Source of the DNA: CAVRAZ01 sp963719135
GTDB taxonomy: Bacteria; Pseudomonadota; Gammaproteobacteria; DSM-19610
Length of the DNA: 64,000 nucleotides
Direction of reading: 5' to 3'
Assembly: GCA_963719135.1 (NCBI GenBank)
Contig: CAVRAZ010000002.1
Span: 434,001 to 498,000, forward strand
Shown: positions 41,536 through 49,798 of the stretch, one piece after another
How positions within the stretch are numbered: the stretch's first letter is position 1
How the letters are laid out: each line of letters begins with the position of its first letter
Program-made: the position numbers and the translations under genes
Notes under the pieces: generated by a model
Told to the model about the DNA's origin: nothing
Database searches by the model: none
The model's input: only the letters and a program-made list of their open reading frames with translations

Positions 41536-43425
41536 ATGAATAACAACAATACAACAGCTGAAACAGCACCGAATCGCGAAGCACTGATCGCTGCGTTGGG
41601 TGTGGTGTTCGGTGATATCGGTACCAGTCCTTTGTATGCCCTGCGCGAAAGTTTTTTCCGTGCTGGTGCGCCGGTGCTCGACCGTGCTGATTTGCTCGGA
41701 GTGCTGTCGCTGATTTTGTGGGCATTGATTCTGGTGATTTCACTCAAGTATCTGGCCTTTGTGCTGCGCGCCAACAATCAGGGCGAAGGTGGCATCATTG
41801 CGCTGGTGGCATTGCTCAATCCCTGGCGTTGTCATTCGGGTGAGCCGCGTTACTGGCTGATGTTGATGGGACTGTTCGGTGCCTGTCTGCTCTACGGCGA
41901 TGGCACGATCACGCCAGCGATCTCGGTGCTGAGTGCGATTGAAGGTTTACAGGTAGCAGCACCGTCGCTGGATGCTTTTGTGGTGCCGATAACCATTATT
42001 ATTTTGATCGGGCTGTTTGCGGCGCAGCGTTTTGGCAGCGCTAAAATCGGTGTTTTTTTCGGCCCGATCATGCTGCTCTGGTTCCTGGTGCTGGCATTGC
42101 TCGGACTGCGCGGCATTGTCATGCAACCGAGCGTGCTCGCTGCATTCAATCCCTGGTATGCGATAGTTTTTTTCGCCCATAACGGCTGGACCGGTTTTTT
42201 CACTCTGGGCGCGGTGTTCCTCGTGGTCACTGGTGGTGAAGCACTGTACGCCGACCTCGGTCATTTTGGTGTGGCACCGATCCGGCGCGCCTGGTTTATC
42301 ATCGTGTTCCCGGCGCTGATATTAAATTATCTTGGCCAGGGCGCATTGTTGATCCAGCAACCGGAAGCGGTCAACGCGCCGTTTTTCCATCTCGCGCCCG
42401 AGTGGGCGACCCTGCCGCTGGTGCTGCTCGCCACCGTGGCGACCGTGATCGCTTCGCAGGCGGTGATCAGCGGTACTTTTTCGCTCACCCGTCAGGCGAT
42501 TCATCTCGGCCAGTTACCGCGCATGCGGGTGATCTTCACCCAGGCGGAAGAATCCGGTCAGGTTTATCTGCCGCTGGTCAACTGGTTGTTGATGGCGGCC
42601 TGCGTGGCGCTGGTGCTGGGTTTTGGCAGCTCGAACCGACTGGCTTCGGCGTACGGAGTGGCGGTGTCACTGGACATGCTGGTGACCACTTTTCTGGCTG
42701 TGGCAGTGGCGCGGCGCTTCGGCTGGAACCCGATACTGGCACTGGGGGGAGGTGCGCTGTTCGCGATCATCGACAGCGCTTTTCTGGGTGCTAATCTGAG
42801 TAAAATTCCCGACGGCGGCTGGTATGCGCTGCTGATCGCGAGCCTGATTTTTATCGTCATGTGGACCTGGCGCGCAGGCCGTACTCTGCTCGCGTCGCGG
42901 CTGGCGGAACGCGCCACCAGTCAGCAGGACTTTTTGCAGCAGCTCGATGCGGATGCACCTTATCGTGTGCACGGCACTGCGGTGGTGATGACCGGGCCGG
43001 ATGAAACCGCGGTGCCCGCAGCATTGATGCACCATATGACCTGTACCCATGTACTTCATGAGCGGGTCATTTTTCTCACCGTCGTGATCGCCGATCGTCC
43101 ACACGTACCCGCGACTGAACGTCTCGAAATAGAAACCCTGGGTCAGGGTATTGTGCGCATTCGTGTGCACTATGGTTTTTCGCAGCCGCCGAATATTCCG
43201 ATAGCGCTGCGCCTGGCGGACCATCTGGGTACTTCGATCGACACCGAAGAAGTGATCTATTTACTCAGTCGTGAAACCCTGATCGCACGACGTGATGTAC
43301 CAGGTTTACCGTTCTGGCAGGAACTGATCTTTGTCTGGCTGGCACGCAATGCTGGCCGCGCCACCGCGTTTTATCATTTGCCCGAAGAGCAGGTACTGGA
43401 AATTGGTTTGCAGGTAGGTCTGTGA
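41536..43425 (+). CDS. kup: Low-affinity potassium uptake protein Kup
   Basis: A 629-residue K+/H+ symporter of the KUP/HAK family. The N-terminal signature VVFGDIGTSPLYALRE and the following LWALILVISLKYLAFVLRAN are intact; about twelve helices precede a soluble C-terminal domain (~440-629). The length is normal (about 620-630). Codon use and GC look lower than in the 1-32 kb part, as for kup and its neighbours generally here. Confidence 0.96.
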   Translation: MNNNNTTAETAPNREALIAALGVVFGDIGTSPLYALRESFFRAGAPVLDRADLLGVLSLILWALILVISLKYLAFVLRANNQGEGGIIALVALLNPWRCHSGEPRYWLMLMGLFGACLLYGDGTITPAISVLSAIEGLQVAAPSLDAFVVPITIIILIGLFAAQRFGSAKIGVFFGPIMLLWFLVLALLGLRGIVMQPSVLAAFNPWYAIVFFAHNGWTGFFTLGAVFLVVTGGEALYADLGHFGVAPIRRAWFIIVFPALILNYLGQGALLIQQPEAVNAPFFHLAPEWATLPLVLLATVATVIASQAVISGTFSLTRQAIHLGQLPRMRVIFTQAEESGQVYLPLVNWLLMAACVALVLGFGSSNRLASAYGVAVSLDMLVTTFLAVAVARRFGWNPILALGGGALFAIIDSAFLGANLSKIPDGGWYALLIASLIFIVMWTWRAGRTLLASRLAERATSQQDFLQQLDADAPYRVHGTAVVMTGPDETAVPAALMHHMTCTHVLHERVIFLTVVIADRPHVPATERLEIETLGQGIVRIRVHYGFSQPPNIPIALRLADHLGTSIDTEEVIYLLSRETLIARRDVPGLPFWQELIFVWLARNAGRATAFYHLPEEQVLEIGLQVGL

Positions 43426-43433
43426 AAGATTGT

Positions 43434-43865
43434 TCAGTGCCAGAGTGGTGCGTTAGCGTGATGATGTTTCGGCCTGCGCAGTAACCAGACCAGCGGTATC
43501 ATCAATAAAAAACTTAAGCTGATAAACCAGAAAGCATCGATGAATGCCAGCATGCCGGCCTGGCGATTGAGTTCGCCAGCGAGTCTTTGCACTGCCAACG
43601 GATCGTTCAATGACAGGCCCTGCGCATCCAGCCAGCTTTGCAGGCTAGGGTTGAACGGGTTGATGTAAGCGCCCAGCATTTCCCAGTGAAACTGGGTGCG
43701 GTGGGTTAGCACCGTGGCGACCACTGAAATACCAATCGAGCTACCGATGATGCGGGTCAGGTTGAACAGCCTGGCGGCTTCCGCTGCAACTTCTCAGGGC
43801 AGAGTGTCATAGGCCAGGGTGGACAGGGGTACAAAGATCAGGCCCATGCCAATTCCGGAGCGATC
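43434..43865 (-). pseudogene. EmrB/QacA-type MFS efflux pump, C-terminal remnant
   Basis: The minus strand reads SGIGMGLIFVPLSTLAYDTL, P, a TGA stop, then EVAAEAARLFNLTRIIGSSI and VATVLTHRTQFHWEMLGAYI, ending FWFISLSFLLMIPLVWLLRR. This is the last two to three helices of a 14-helix DHA2 transporter, with a nonsense codon; most of the gene is absent, cut a few dozen bases before the element at 43914. Confidence 0.78.
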
Positions 43866-43934
43866 GCGGCGCAAGGTTCCGCCGGCGCCGGTGGTTCGAC
43901 GCAGACATTTGAACTCGAGAGTACCGAGTTCTCA

Positions 43935-44837
43935 TCATGAGGCGAGCCGGAATATGTTTAGTCTATCAGGGTTTTGTCTATCGACGATGAATTTCGCGAA
44001 GATGCTGTGTTGAGCGCTATTCAAGAGAAATTCAGGGAGGGAGTGGCGCAGCGCGGTAGCCACGACCAGCTCAGAAGGAGCAATGCCGGGGCGAATGGTT
44101 CGCAACCAGGAACCGAAAGAGGCCCACGCCAGCGTGGGCACGTTGGCGGCCAGATACCGAAGCAGCCCCTGGGAGACAACGCCGGCGTGAATAAAAACAT
44201 GGTAGGCGTTGATCTTGCGCTTTACCGCATCGCGGTAATCCGCCAATTCCCTATGAAGATATTGGTTGCCGTTTCGTCGGCGTAGCGGCTTCATTTCCTT
44301 CATCCAGAAATGGTAGGAGAACGAGCCGATGACGCGTACCGCTTGCTTAAAGCCGTGTTCGATTTTGAAGCGCAGGCCCTTGTTGGCCACAGCCCCCAAC
44401 GACGTCTGGTCCTGGGATATCACCAAGCTCCCGTTGGTGCGCCGCGGCATCTACCTGTCGCTGTATGTCGTGCTCGACCTGTGGAGCAGTTTGACGGCGG
44501 GCATTGTCTTGCCGCTCTCCGGCGCCTTGATGCCATCACCGACTAATACCAGCCGGCCATTGACGCGCAGCCGGTCAGGAAATAGTCGCAGCACCACTTG
44601 CGCCCACAGCGCGGACAGCTCGTCAAGCAGCACGCCGGTGCTGTGAAAGTGATCGAGCAGGTTGTCATAGAACCGTTCATGTAATCCCAGCGCGCGCACA
44701 ATGCTGGTCACGCCGAGCAAATCCGTGCGCACCGTCAAGCCTGCCACGCAGGTGGCAAACCACAGGAAGGTGCGCAGGCGCGTACAGTCCGGGCGCAATA
44801 GCCGGATTGCATCCCACCAGTAGATCCACGAGTGCAT
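43935..44837 (-). pseudogene. DDE transposase (IS4-like), internally broken
   Basis: From ATG 44837 the frame gives MHSWIYWWDAIRLLRPDCTR, FLWFATCVAGLTVRTDLLGV, NGRLVLVGDGIKAPESGKTM (probable first catalytic Asp in VGDGIK), then stops being homologous at an IS3 insertion near 44484. A second frame carries the C-terminus: KGLRFKIEHGFKQAVRVIGS, FSYHFWMKEMKPLRRR and SLPEFLLNSAQHSIFAKFIV. The middle with the other acids is missing. The exact IS family is uncertain. Confidence 0.7.
44392..44484 (+). pseudogene. IS3-family transposase scrap nested in the DDE transposase
   Basis: The plus strand reads APNDVWSWDITKLPLVRRGI YLSLYVVLDLW, which matches the start of the IS3 OrfB integrase core (pattern W..DIT.L, the first catalytic Asp in WDIT). 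About 31 codons only, antisense to and interrupting the surrounding transposase. Confidence 0.65.
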
Positions 44838-44926
44838 GTTGTGTCGGCTCCTGTGTCTTCTATTGTTGTCAATGGAGAATAGCATCTGTATGCTATGCTT
44901 ATAACAAGAAAAGGCCTCTTGTACAA

Positions 44927-45241
44927 ATGACAAATAGACAACTCGCACAAATTGAAAGACGCATTGAAAAGATCAAGGCCGAACTGGCCGAGATGGGTGA
45001 AATGCGACCGGGGTCGCTGACCAGACAGTACAAAGATCCCGAAAGCGGGAGCGGCCCTTACTACCAGCTAAGCTATACGCTTGATATGAAAAGCCGGACT
45101 GACTATATTCGAAAAGAATGTGTCAGCGACATTCGCCGCCAGATCAGGAACTACAAGCGCTTCAAGAAACTGAGTGGCGAATGGATCGCGTTAAGCATCG
45201 AGCATTCCAGGCTGACGATGAAGCTGGCGCGCCACCAGTAA
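44927..45241 (+). CDS. DUF6788-like small protein (element passenger)
   Basis: A 104-residue basic protein: MTNRQLAQIERRIEKIKAEL (coiled-coil), then a beta-like middle MRPGSLTRQYKDPESGSGPY YQLSYTL, and RKECVSDIRRQIRNYKRFKK. The pattern of a short coiled coil plus a GS-rich Y-Q-L strand matches DUF6788 proteins, commonly found beside transposases and possibly nucleic-acid binding. ATG 44927 is preferred over upstream starts. It lies inside the TIR-bounded element. Confidence 0.65.
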   Translation: MTNRQLAQIERRIEKIKAELAEMGEMRPGSLTRQYKDPESGSGPYYQLSYTLDMKSRTDYIRKECVSDIRRQIRNYKRFKKLSGEWIALSIEHSRLTMKLARHQ

Positions 45242-45264
45242 CCAGCAAGCGATGTCCATAAGCC

Positions 45265-45654
45265 ATGAACAAAGAGTATGAAGGCAGCGTGTGGGAGAAC
45301 AATCCTTTCATCGATGGATTGTTCGAGTGGATGGACTCCCCCCGTGGCCAACTTTCCGATGAAGTGAGGGAAGCCACCTGGCAGCACTTGGAAAAGGTGG
45401 ATGTTGACGCCACTGATCGAAAGCTCATCGGGGAAGATGGGAAGCGACTCTCCATTGATGAGTCAGTGCAACAAATCCGTGGTGATTATCCCGACGTTCC
45501 GGTCGCGTTGATCGAAACCCATCTTATCGCCTGGCTCGAAATGGAATTTGCCCCCAAGAGGAGCTATTCCCGGGAGCAATTGGATGAGTTGGATCGGCTG
45601 ACAGAGCAGTGGGTCAACGCCCATTACAGCCAACGTCAGGCCGCGTTAAAATAG
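45265..45654 (+). CDS. Hypothetical protein (element passenger)
   Basis: A 129-residue acidic, soluble, helix-rich protein (NPFIDGLFEWMDSPRGQLSD, EATWQHLEKVDVDATDRKLI, DELDRLTEQWVNAHY). No family recognised. It follows the DUF6788-like gene by 23 bases on the same strand and ends just inside the right terminal repeat, so it travels with the element. Confidence 0.6.
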   Translation: MNKEYEGSVWENNPFIDGLFEWMDSPRGQLSDEVREATWQHLEKVDVDATDRKLIGEDGKRLSIDESVQQIRGDYPDVPVALIETHLIAWLEMEFAPKRSYSREQLDELDRLTEQWVNAHYSQRQAALK

Positions 45655-45700
45655 CGGAGAACTCGGTACTCTCGAGATTTGAACAACACAAGGATTAAAG

Positions 45701-46570
45701 ATGAAGATCGATGTCACTGAATTCCGAGTGCCGGCGGGCGAAAAGGTCGACCTCAAAAAGTGGCCGACGGTGGTCAAGCCCTTCTGCAAATCGAAGAAGC
45801 GGTACAAGAAGCTCCTGGAAGAACACGTTGGGGAGTTGAGCGCGTTGCAGCGCCTTCACTACGCGTCCAACCGCTATGCGCTGCTGCTGATCTTCCAGGC
45901 GATGGACGCTGCCGGCAAGGACGGCGCCATCCGGCACGTCATGTCCGGGGTCAATCCGCAGGGCTGCCAGGTGTTCAGCTTCAAACACCCGAGTGCTACC
46001 GAGTTGGAGCACGATTTTCTGTGGCGCACCACCCGCTCCCTGCCGGAACGCGGCCGCATCGGCATCTTCAACCGCTCCTATTACGAGGAAGTGCTGATCG
46101 TTCGGGTGCATCCGGAGATCCTGCGCACACAGGGGCTGCCCGACGCGCTGCTCGACGACAACGCCGTCTGGAAGGAGCGCTATCGCTCCATCGTGGACCT
46201 GGAGAATCATCTCTACGGCAACGGGACGCGAATCATAAAGTTTTTCCTTCACCTCTCGAAGGAAGAGCAGCGAAAGCGATTTCTCGAGCGCATTGACGAT
46301 CCGGACAAGAACTGGAAATTCAGCGCCGCGGACATTCACGAGCGCGGATTCTGGGCGCAGTACATGACGGCATATGAGAATTGCCTGAGCGCGACGAGCA
46401 CCGATCACGCGCCCTGGTACGTCGTTCCCGCCGATGACAAGGAGAATGCCCGCTTGATCGTTTCCCGGGTCATCCTCGACGCGTTCAATGAGCTCGAGAT
46501 GGCCTATCCCAAGACCACTGCGAAGCGGCGGCGTGAATTGATGTCCATCCGCAAGCTGCTGGCGAAATAA
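45701..46570 (+). CDS. ppk2: Polyphosphate kinase 2 family protein
   Basis: A 289-residue PPK2 enzyme that transfers phosphate between polyphosphate and nucleotides. Walker A-like MDAAGKDGAIRHVMSGVNPQ, lid-region GRIGIFNRSYYEEVLIVRVH and KDNWKF-like DPDKNWKFSAADIHERGFW are present. Length fits the single-domain PPK2 classes I/III; direction and nucleotide preference cannot be fixed. It starts 18 bases after the target duplication of the element at 43914-45676 and 11 bases before the glucoamylase-like gene. Confidence 0.93.
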   Translation: MKIDVTEFRVPAGEKVDLKKWPTVVKPFCKSKKRYKKLLEEHVGELSALQRLHYASNRYALLLIFQAMDAAGKDGAIRHVMSGVNPQGCQVFSFKHPSATELEHDFLWRTTRSLPERGRIGIFNRSYYEEVLIVRVHPEILRTQGLPDALLDDNAVWKERYRSIVDLENHLYGNGTRIIKFFLHLSKEEQRKRFLERIDDPDKNWKFSAADIHERGFWAQYMTAYENCLSATSTDHAPWYVVPADDKENARLIVSRVILDAFNELEMAYPKTTAKRRRELMSIRKLLAK

Positions 46571-46580
46571 CGCCTGTATC

Positions 46581-47930
46581 GTGGCCTCTCGATTGGGCAA
46601 AAGGCAGCTTAGCATCGAAGCCGGGCTGGATACTCTTCAGCGCGAATCATTCAGCTACTTTGTGCATGAGGCAAATCCCGCCAACGGGCTGGTGAGCGAC
46701 AAGACGGCGGCGAATTGGCCTGCCAGCATTGCTGCCACCGGCTTCGCCTTGGCGGCGTACCCGGTGGGGATCGAGCGCGGATTCATGTCGCGCACCGCCG
46801 CGGTGAAGCGCACGCTCGCGACGCTGCGCTTTTTCGGGGACAGTCCGCACGGCCCTGAACCCGACGCCACCGGCTATCGGGGCTTTTACTATCATTTTCT
46901 CGACATGCGGACCGGGCGCCGCGCCTGGCGATGCGAGCTGTCGACGGTGGACAGCGCATTTCTGCTGGCCGGCATGTTGACGGGGAGACGCTATTTCGAC
47001 GCGGAGACGGCCGACGAGCATGAGATCCGTAGCCTCGGCGACGCGCTCTACCGGCGCGCCGATTGGCACTGGGCCCAAAACGAGGGGGCAACGCTGACGC
47101 ACGGCTGGAAGCCTGAAAGCGGCTTTCTCCCGTATCGGTGGCAGGGTTACGACGAAGCGCTCCTGCTCTACATCCTTGCGCTCGGCTCTCCCACCTATCC
47201 GCTGCCTGTCGGCAGCTACGCCGCGTGGAGTTCAACCTATAAGTGGGAACACTGCCACGGCTACGACTATCTCTACGCTGGGTCGCTTTTCACGCACCAG
47301 CTGTCGCACCTCTGGATCGATTTTCGCGGCATCCGGGACGCGTTCATGCGCGGCAAAGGCATCGATTACTTCGAGAACAGCCGCCGCGTCACCTACGTGC
47401 AACAACAATACGCGATCGACAATCCGCTCAAGTTCAAGGCTTACGGCAGCTGTTGCTGGTGCATCACCGCGAGCGACGCACCCGGGCCCGACAGCATCAC
47501 GGTAGACGGTAGAGAGCGGCAGTTCTATGGTTGCCTGGCGCGCGGAGTGCCGTACGGGCCCGATGACGGCACCCTTGCGCCCTGGGCAGTCGCGGCGTCG
47601 TTGCCGTTCGCGCCCGAGATCGTGCTGCCCGCGCTCGACTACTTCATACACCAGGCGAAGTTGACCGAGCTGAACCCGTACGGCTTCAAGGCATCCTTCA
47701 ACCCGTCCCACCCCGGAAGAGCCGGAAATCAATATGGTTGGTGGGCGTCACCCTGGCATTACGGGCTGAACCAGGGCCCGGTGGTCTTGATGCTCGAAAA
47801 CCATCGCAGCGGCTTGTTGTGGCGCTTGATGCGAGACTGCCCACACATCGTCAACGGCTTGCGGCGCGCCGGTTTCGCGGGAGGTTGGCTGTCCGAGCGA
47901 GCACCTGTACAGGAGGCGAGCGACCCATGA
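46581..47930 (+). CDS. Glucoamylase-like protein (PF10091 type)
   Basis: A 449-residue soluble protein starting GTG 46581. Segments DTLQRESFSYFVHEANPANG LVSDKT, HGWKPESGFLPYRWQGYDEA LLLYILALGSPTYPLP, and AYGSCCWCITASDAPGP are typical of the glycoamylase-like (GH144/DUF3131-related) family that acts on beta- or alpha-glucans. No signal peptide is visible. It overlaps the APC permease gene by 4 bases. Confidence 0.88.
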   Translation: MASRLGKRQLSIEAGLDTLQRESFSYFVHEANPANGLVSDKTAANWPASIAATGFALAAYPVGIERGFMSRTAAVKRTLATLRFFGDSPHGPEPDATGYRGFYYHFLDMRTGRRAWRCELSTVDSAFLLAGMLTGRRYFDAETADEHEIRSLGDALYRRADWHWAQNEGATLTHGWKPESGFLPYRWQGYDEALLLYILALGSPTYPLPVGSYAAWSSTYKWEHCHGYDYLYAGSLFTHQLSHLWIDFRGIRDAFMRGKGIDYFENSRRVTYVQQQYAIDNPLKFKAYGSCCWCITASDAPGPDSITVDGRERQFYGCLARGVPYGPDDGTLAPWAVAASLPFAPEIVLPALDYFIHQAKLTELNPYGFKASFNPSHPGRAGNQYGWWASPWHYGLNQGPVVLMLENHRSGLLWRLMRDCPHIVNGLRRAGFAGGWLSERAPVQEASDP

Positions 47931-49219
47931 GCAAAGCAGGCGACGGCAAGATGGGCTTGTGGGCGGTGGTTGCCCTCGGCGTCGGCGGGATGGTCGGCGG
48001 AGGGATTTTTGCGGTGCTGGGGCTGGCGGTGCAACTGGCGCACGGCGGCACGCCGGTGGCCTTTGCGCTCGCGGGCATGGTGGCGCTGCTGACGGCATAT
48101 TCGTACGCGAAGCTTTCCGTTGCCTATCCGAGTCGCGGCGGCACGGTTGTCTTCCTCGACCGCACGTTCGGCGCCGGGATGTTCACCGGCAGTCTGAATG
48201 TGTTGCTGTGGCTGAGTTACGTCGTGATGCTGTCGCTATACGCGTTCGCATTCGGCAGCTACGGTGCGACGTTTCTGCCGCAGGCCTGGCAGGGGATTGG
48301 CAAACACGCGCTGATCAGTCTCGCCGTTATCGCGATTGCCGGCATGAACCTGCTCAACGCCGGGTTGATCGGCAAAGCGGAGGTTTGGATCGTGGGATTA
48401 AAGCTGGCGATCCTGCTGTTGTTCGTCGGCGTCGGTGTTTTTGGCATCAACGCCTCCCAAATCGCTCCAGGCTCATGGTCGCCGCCGCTGCAATTGGCCG
48501 CAGGCGGGATGATCATCTTCCTCGCTTACGAAGGCTTCGAGTTGATTGCCAATACGGCCAACGATGTGCATGACGTGGCAACGACGCTGCCGCGCGCGTA
48601 CTACACGGCGGTTGGGTTTGTGATCGCACTTTATGTGCTGGTCGCGCTCGTCACGGTGGGCAATCTCCCAGTGGACAAGATCGTGGCAGCCAAGGATTAC
48701 GCCTTGGCGGAAGCGGCCCGGCCATTTCTCGGGCAGGCCGGCTTCACGCTGATCGCGATTGCGGCGATGTTGTCCACCGCTTCCGCGATCAACGCCACGC
48801 TCTACGGCGCGGCGCGCTTGAGTTACTGCATCGCGCGCGATGGCGAATTGCCGGCAGTGCTGGAGCGCAAAGTGTGGGGTCAGCCGGTGGAAGGCCTGCT
48901 TATTACCGCCGGGTTGACGCTGTTCGTGGCCAACGTCTTCGACCTGACCAGCATCGCGATGCTGGGCAGCGCCGGGTTCCTGTTGATCTTCGCCGCAGTG
49001 AATAGCGCCAACGCGCGCCACGCGCCGCACACACATAGCCGCGGCTGGATATCGGCTGCCGGTGCGCTCGCGTGTCTGCTTGCCTTGGGCGCGTTGGTCT
49101 GGCAGACGGCGACGACCGGGCCGGCCAAGTTGTGGGTGCTTGCGGCGATGCTTGCCTTGGCGGTGCTGATAGAGGGCGCTTTCCGGCTGGCGAAACGGGG
49201 GATCCGATTGCATGAATAA
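47927..49219 (+). CDS. APC-family amino acid permease
   Basis: A 430-residue membrane transporter with about 12 helices. The substrate-site motif GVGGMVGGGIFAVLGLAVQL (APC helix 1) and FLAYEGFELIANTANDVHDV (helix 6) are clear. ATG 47927 overlaps the preceding stop (ATGA). The substrate is unknown. It overlaps the acetate kinase remnant by 8 bases. Confidence 0.92.
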   Translation: MSKAGDGKMGLWAVVALGVGGMVGGGIFAVLGLAVQLAHGGTPVAFALAGMVALLTAYSYAKLSVAYPSRGGTVVFLDRTFGAGMFTGSLNVLLWLSYVVMLSLYAFAFGSYGATFLPQAWQGIGKHALISLAVIAIAGMNLLNAGLIGKAEVWIVGLKLAILLLFVGVGVFGINASQIAPGSWSPPLQLAAGGMIIFLAYEGFELIANTANDVHDVATTLPRAYYTAVGFVIALYVLVALVTVGNLPVDKIVAAKDYALAEAARPFLGQAGFTLIAIAAMLSTASAINATLYGAARLSYCIARDGELPAVLERKVWGQPVEGLLITAGLTLFVANVFDLTSIAMLGSAGFLLIFAAVNSANARHAPHTHSRGWISAAGALACLLALGALVWQTATTGPAKLWVLAAMLALAVLIEGAFRLAKRGIRLHE

Positions 49220-49793
49220 GCAGGCAACACAAGGGCTCAGGGGTCCGCCGCTGGTCCTCACGATCAACGGCGGCTCCTCCAGCATCAAGTTCGCGCTGTT
49301 CGAGCCGGGCGAGCCGCCCCGCCTGGTGCCGTCCGGCCAAATAGAACGTATCGGGCAACCGACGGCGAGGTTTTCGGTCAAGGGCGCCCCTGCGAGAAAC
49401 ATCGCCGCGCCGGATCACAAGGCGGCAGTCAATGTGTTGATGGATTGGCTGGAGAAATCGATGGCCAGCGGCTCGTTAGCCGCGGTGGGACATTGCGTGG
49501 TGCACGGCGTCAAGAAGTGGGTCGGCGGGTTCGCCGCGGCCCTGGGCGGCCTGGATACCCTGGTGTTCGCCGGCGGCATCGGCGAAAACGCGCCCCCGGT
49601 CCGTACCCGGATTTGCAAGGGATTGGAGTTCCTGGGCATCGAACTGGATGAGCCGCAAAACGCGGCAAACGCGCGGGTGATTTCCACGGCAACCGGCCGG
49701 GTTGCGGTCCGCGTCATCCACACCGACGAAGAACAGATGATCGCCAAGACGGTTTGCGGCATTCTCGGTCTTGGCCGAAATAATGAAGGGTAA
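49212..49793 (+). pseudogene. ackA: Acetate kinase with large internal deletion
   Basis: A 193-codon frame joining the two ends of an acetate kinase (normally ~400 residues). Residues ~13-98 hold the N-terminal LTINGGSSSIKFALFEPG and VGHCVVHG; from residue ~99 it is C-terminal (VKKWVGGFAAALGGLDTLVF AGGIGENAP). About 200 residues, including catalytic Arg and Asp, are lost in frame at ~49508. It cannot be active. Lies between the APC gene and the P-type ATPase. Confidence 0.85.
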
Positions 49794-49798
49794 ATGTT

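Larger units (their letters stand above)
43914..45676. mobile_element. 1.76-kb transposable element with perfect 20-bp TIRs and 7-bp TSD
   Basis: CTCGAGAGTACCGAGTTCTC at 43914-43933 recurs as its exact complement at 45657-45676. The direct repeat ATTTGAA lies immediately outside each end (43907-43913 and 45677-45683), a clean target duplication. Inside are a broken minus-strand transposase (43935-44837), a nested IS3 scrap, and two plus-strand passenger genes (44927-45241 and 45265-45654). Intact ends with a broken transposase suggest movement in trans and fairly recent insertion. Confidence 0.82.

Noticed and set aside
42402..42794. 130-codon frame in kup
   Set aside because: Lies wholly within kup in another frame with no start signal or family pattern.
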